Source: Hyperoodon ampullatus (lineage: Eukaryota; Chordata; Mammalia; Artiodactyla; Ziphiidae). Taken from it: DNA of 64,000 nucleotides. This document shows positions 12,953 through 64,000 of this stretch, piece by piece. Position 1 is the stretch's first letter. Each line of letters begins with the position of its first letter. The position numbers and the translations under genes are program-made. The stretch spans positions 2,232,001 to 2,296,000 of the forward strand of contig OX457072.1 in the NCBI GenBank assembly GCA_949752795.1, in the 5' to 3' direction. A model generated the notes under the pieces. It did not search any database. It was not told where the DNA came from and saw only the letters and a program-made list of their open reading frames with translations.

Positions 12953-13166
12953 GGGGCTTCCCTGGTGGCGCAGGGGATAAGACTCCGCACTCCTGACACG
13001 GGGGCCCAGGTTCCATCCCTGGTCAGGGAACTAGATCCCACATGCAAGCCGCAACTAAGAGTTTGCATGCCGCAACTAAGGAGCTGGCGAGCCACAACTA
13101 AGGAGCCCGCCTTCCACAACTAAGACCCAGCACAACCAAATAAATAAATATTTTAAAAAACCACAG
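12953..13166 (+). mobile_element. CHR-type SINE with repeated 'ccacaactaagga' units
   Basis: Head 'ggggcttccctggtggcgcag', B-box-like 'aggttccatccctggtcagg', then two to three degenerate 22-bp units ending 'cacaactaag' and an AATA-rich tail. The target-site duplication ttgattattttcc is perfect, at 12940-12952 and 13167-13179. It sits just beyond the ST18 3' end. Confidence 0.93.
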
Positions 13167-13569
13167 TTGATTATTTTCCTTGAATCTGTGTTCAACTGGC
13201 TTACAGGAATGCACGTATATACTCAGCACCCAAAGTGATGCAGCATCAGGAGGGTGGGGCCTCTATCTTACTGCTCACTAGATGCAGGTGAATTTCCGGC
13301 TGGTGCAAGCAAAGGTTTCCTGATCTCCGAGGCATCTGCTGGTTTGCACGTGTATTTACTGAACCCCAGGCTGAGGCAGCTACCAACTGGCAAAAGTCCT
13401 GCCCACTTGGGGTGAAAAAATAAGCCAAGCAGACTGGTAGATAGACCCCAGAGCATCAGAGCAACTCACAGGCTCAGGTGTGCACTCCCCACGCTGAGCT
13501 CCTTGCGGGGAGGGTACAGTGCTTACCATGGGATGGCCACAAGCGTCTCTAGTAGCTCAAGAAAGACTA

Positions 13570-62053
<48,484 letters not shown>

Positions 62054-64000
62054 CTGAGGAGACAGGGGCAGAGCTCTAAAGAGATAAGCCGACACTACTG
62101 GTGAGCATCCCAGCATTGGAAGTTAAAGCGGGTCAGGTGTGTCCCACCTGGAGCTTCCCACTGAGCCACGCACCAGGGAAAAGAGCCGTGCTCACACGGG
62201 ATGGGGTGGAGTGAGGGGGAAGGGGGCACTTCGGGCCCCGGGTGGCCTCGGGGAGGCTGCACATTGTGTGTCCGAGTCTCCCATCAGTAAGAGAGAAAGT
62301 GCCAGCCTCCATTCAGTCATGGGGATGCTTAAGGAGCAGGTATTTGACGTCTGCTAGCACTCTGAGCTACTTAGAGAAAAGTGCCACGGAACTATCGTTA
62401 GGGCACTGATCAGGTGTGCACTTCCTGCTGCTCAGGACTGTTCATCAGAGTAGCAGTGAAAAGTCACGATTGGAACTAGCGAGGAAATGTCATTATATTC
62501 TGTTCAGCACAGCTGGCAGGGCCCTGACGCCTAACAGGGGCCGTGTCGGCACCAGAAACTGGATTCCTGAACTGTGAATTGCTTCTTAGGCTTCTCATCT
62601 TTTCCCCCACCTTCAGACTGAATGTTTTTGCTGCTTTAAGTCATATTTTAAATAGTATTTCAAAATTTTAGCTATTAAATTGCCATTGTTTCAATATGAA
62701 TAAAAATTACTGTATTATAACAGCTATCACAGTTTTCAATAGAATTATCTTAATCCAAGCTAAATGTGACGTAAACATTCCTTTAGAATTTCTGTGTGGG
62801 TTAAACAAGGGTATCATATTTGTACGGCACCAATGCCGGCCAAGGAAAACACAAATGCTGTCGTGCTGTGGTCTAATGCTAAAAGAACACAAATAAATAT
62901 ATTTTCAGAATTTAGCAATATCAAAAATACATATTTTTCTTTTGTTTTTCACCAAAACATACCTTACTCATCAGAATGTCAAAGTTTTGATGATGTTTCT
63001 TGGATTAGATAAAAAACTTTTTAGCTGCTACATCAAAATATTTGAGGGATTAGTTGAATTTGTTATTGTATATATAACTTGGTTTATACCCCTAATATTG
63101 CAAGTGTTCTAGTCTAAAATAATACTTCTAAGAAATGAGCAAAATGAAACTTAATGCTATTTCTATGTTTGGTAACTAACCTACTTAGGGAGAAACTAGA
63201 GAATACAGTACTGTAATACTAACGAAGAATCTTGTTATAAGATTTTTAACCCGTTATTCAGTAATTCATGATCTTTGCTTGATTTATGTCCCTCACTCAT
63301 GTGATTTTGACTCTCGGCAAAGTCATGACAATTTGAGTCTTTTAATCAAACCTACAGAAGCCAATATTAAGGGACACCATATCTTGAAAATGTTCCTAAA
63401 AACTGTTTTTCATTCCAGTGTCTCGGTAACAACAATGAAGATCTGGTCATCTGCTGTAATCCCCAAATCACTTTTCTTATGCATATGATTTTTGTATTAA
63501 TAAGTGTATCACCTCATACTGTGTCCTCATCCATAGTTTATTATTTAGGTGTAAGTAAGGCCCTCCAAGCTACTAGAGACTGTGAAGGACCTAGGACCAA
63601 CAGGAGGTATTTTATCCATAGTTACCAATTTGGAATGAATTTTTGTTTCAAAGAAACTGTGCGCATATCTGGAACAGTGGGACGACCATATAGCATCACA
63701 TATTTTGAGTGATGAGGGATTATGAGGTGGAAAGGTTACGTCAACCATAACGGGACCCCTACCTGACTAGTGGGAGGGCTTGTGCTTATTAGCGACACAG
63801 AATTTGATTAATTTATATTATCGTAGACTTTACAGTTTTTAGATTCATCCATATTATGTGACCTCTGTGCACAGATTAATTTCAAGTTAAACTTCTGGAG
63901 GGTCTAGCAGTTCATTTCAGTGACAGCATGATTAGCTGGCCCAGCCTCTCAAGTGGACACTGGTGGCTGTGCGTTGGAACGAAGGTGGCCCACGGTGAGC
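62054..64000 (-). other. ST18 intron upstream of exon w1 (runs off window)
   Basis: AT-rich sequence with no CPxPGC-type finger exon, so the exons for fingers 1-2 must lie beyond 64000. A 75-bp block near 62562-62640 resembles 61479-61553 in the next intron. I recognise nothing else. Confidence 0.7.

Overview
This window is nuclear DNA from a mammal, almost certainly a cetacean. It carries many tRNA-derived SINEs of the cetacean CHR type, with the head 'gggcttccctggtggcgcag', a B-box like 'ggttcgtgccccggtcc' and the tail 'gtgagaggcccgcgtaccgc'. It also carries cetartiodactyl-type L1 3' ends. The DNA is intron-rich, and nothing looks bacterial, viral or organellar.

There is one recognisable gene. 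ST18 (a MYT1/NZF-family CCHHC zinc-finger transcription factor) lies on the minus strand. The window holds its last thirteen coding exons (1744 nt of CDS, about 580 residues), from an exon at 61860-62053 down to the stop codon at 15878-15880, followed by a 3' UTR of about 2.3 kb ending near 13570. The first coding exons, with zinc fingers 1 and 2, lie beyond 64000. All exon junctions have GT/AG splice sites and the reading phases join without a break. The exons encode, in order, the inter-finger linker, fingers 3 to 6, and a C-terminal coiled coil ending in ...DIHV.

Layout: positions 1-13569 lie downstream of the gene and hold only repeats and unrecognised sequence. Positions 13570-16018 are the terminal exon. 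Positions 16019-64000 are ST18 introns and exons. The introns contain CHR SINEs on both strands, several L1 3' fragments, one 3-kb 5'-truncated L1 with a nested SINE, ancient MIR/L2 pieces, microsatellites and two minisatellites (56 bp x 4 and 13 bp x about 6).

I found no novel multi-gene system. The points most worth a second look are: a SINE whose target-site duplication occupies intron bases +4 to +12 of an ST18 splice donor; a second copy of the ST18 polyadenylation-signal region 1.7 kb downstream; a nearly perfect 56-bp intronic tandem repeat carrying TGACGTGG motifs; a chimeric SINE with two different heads inside one target-site duplication; and an unexplained exon-like open frame in the longest intron.
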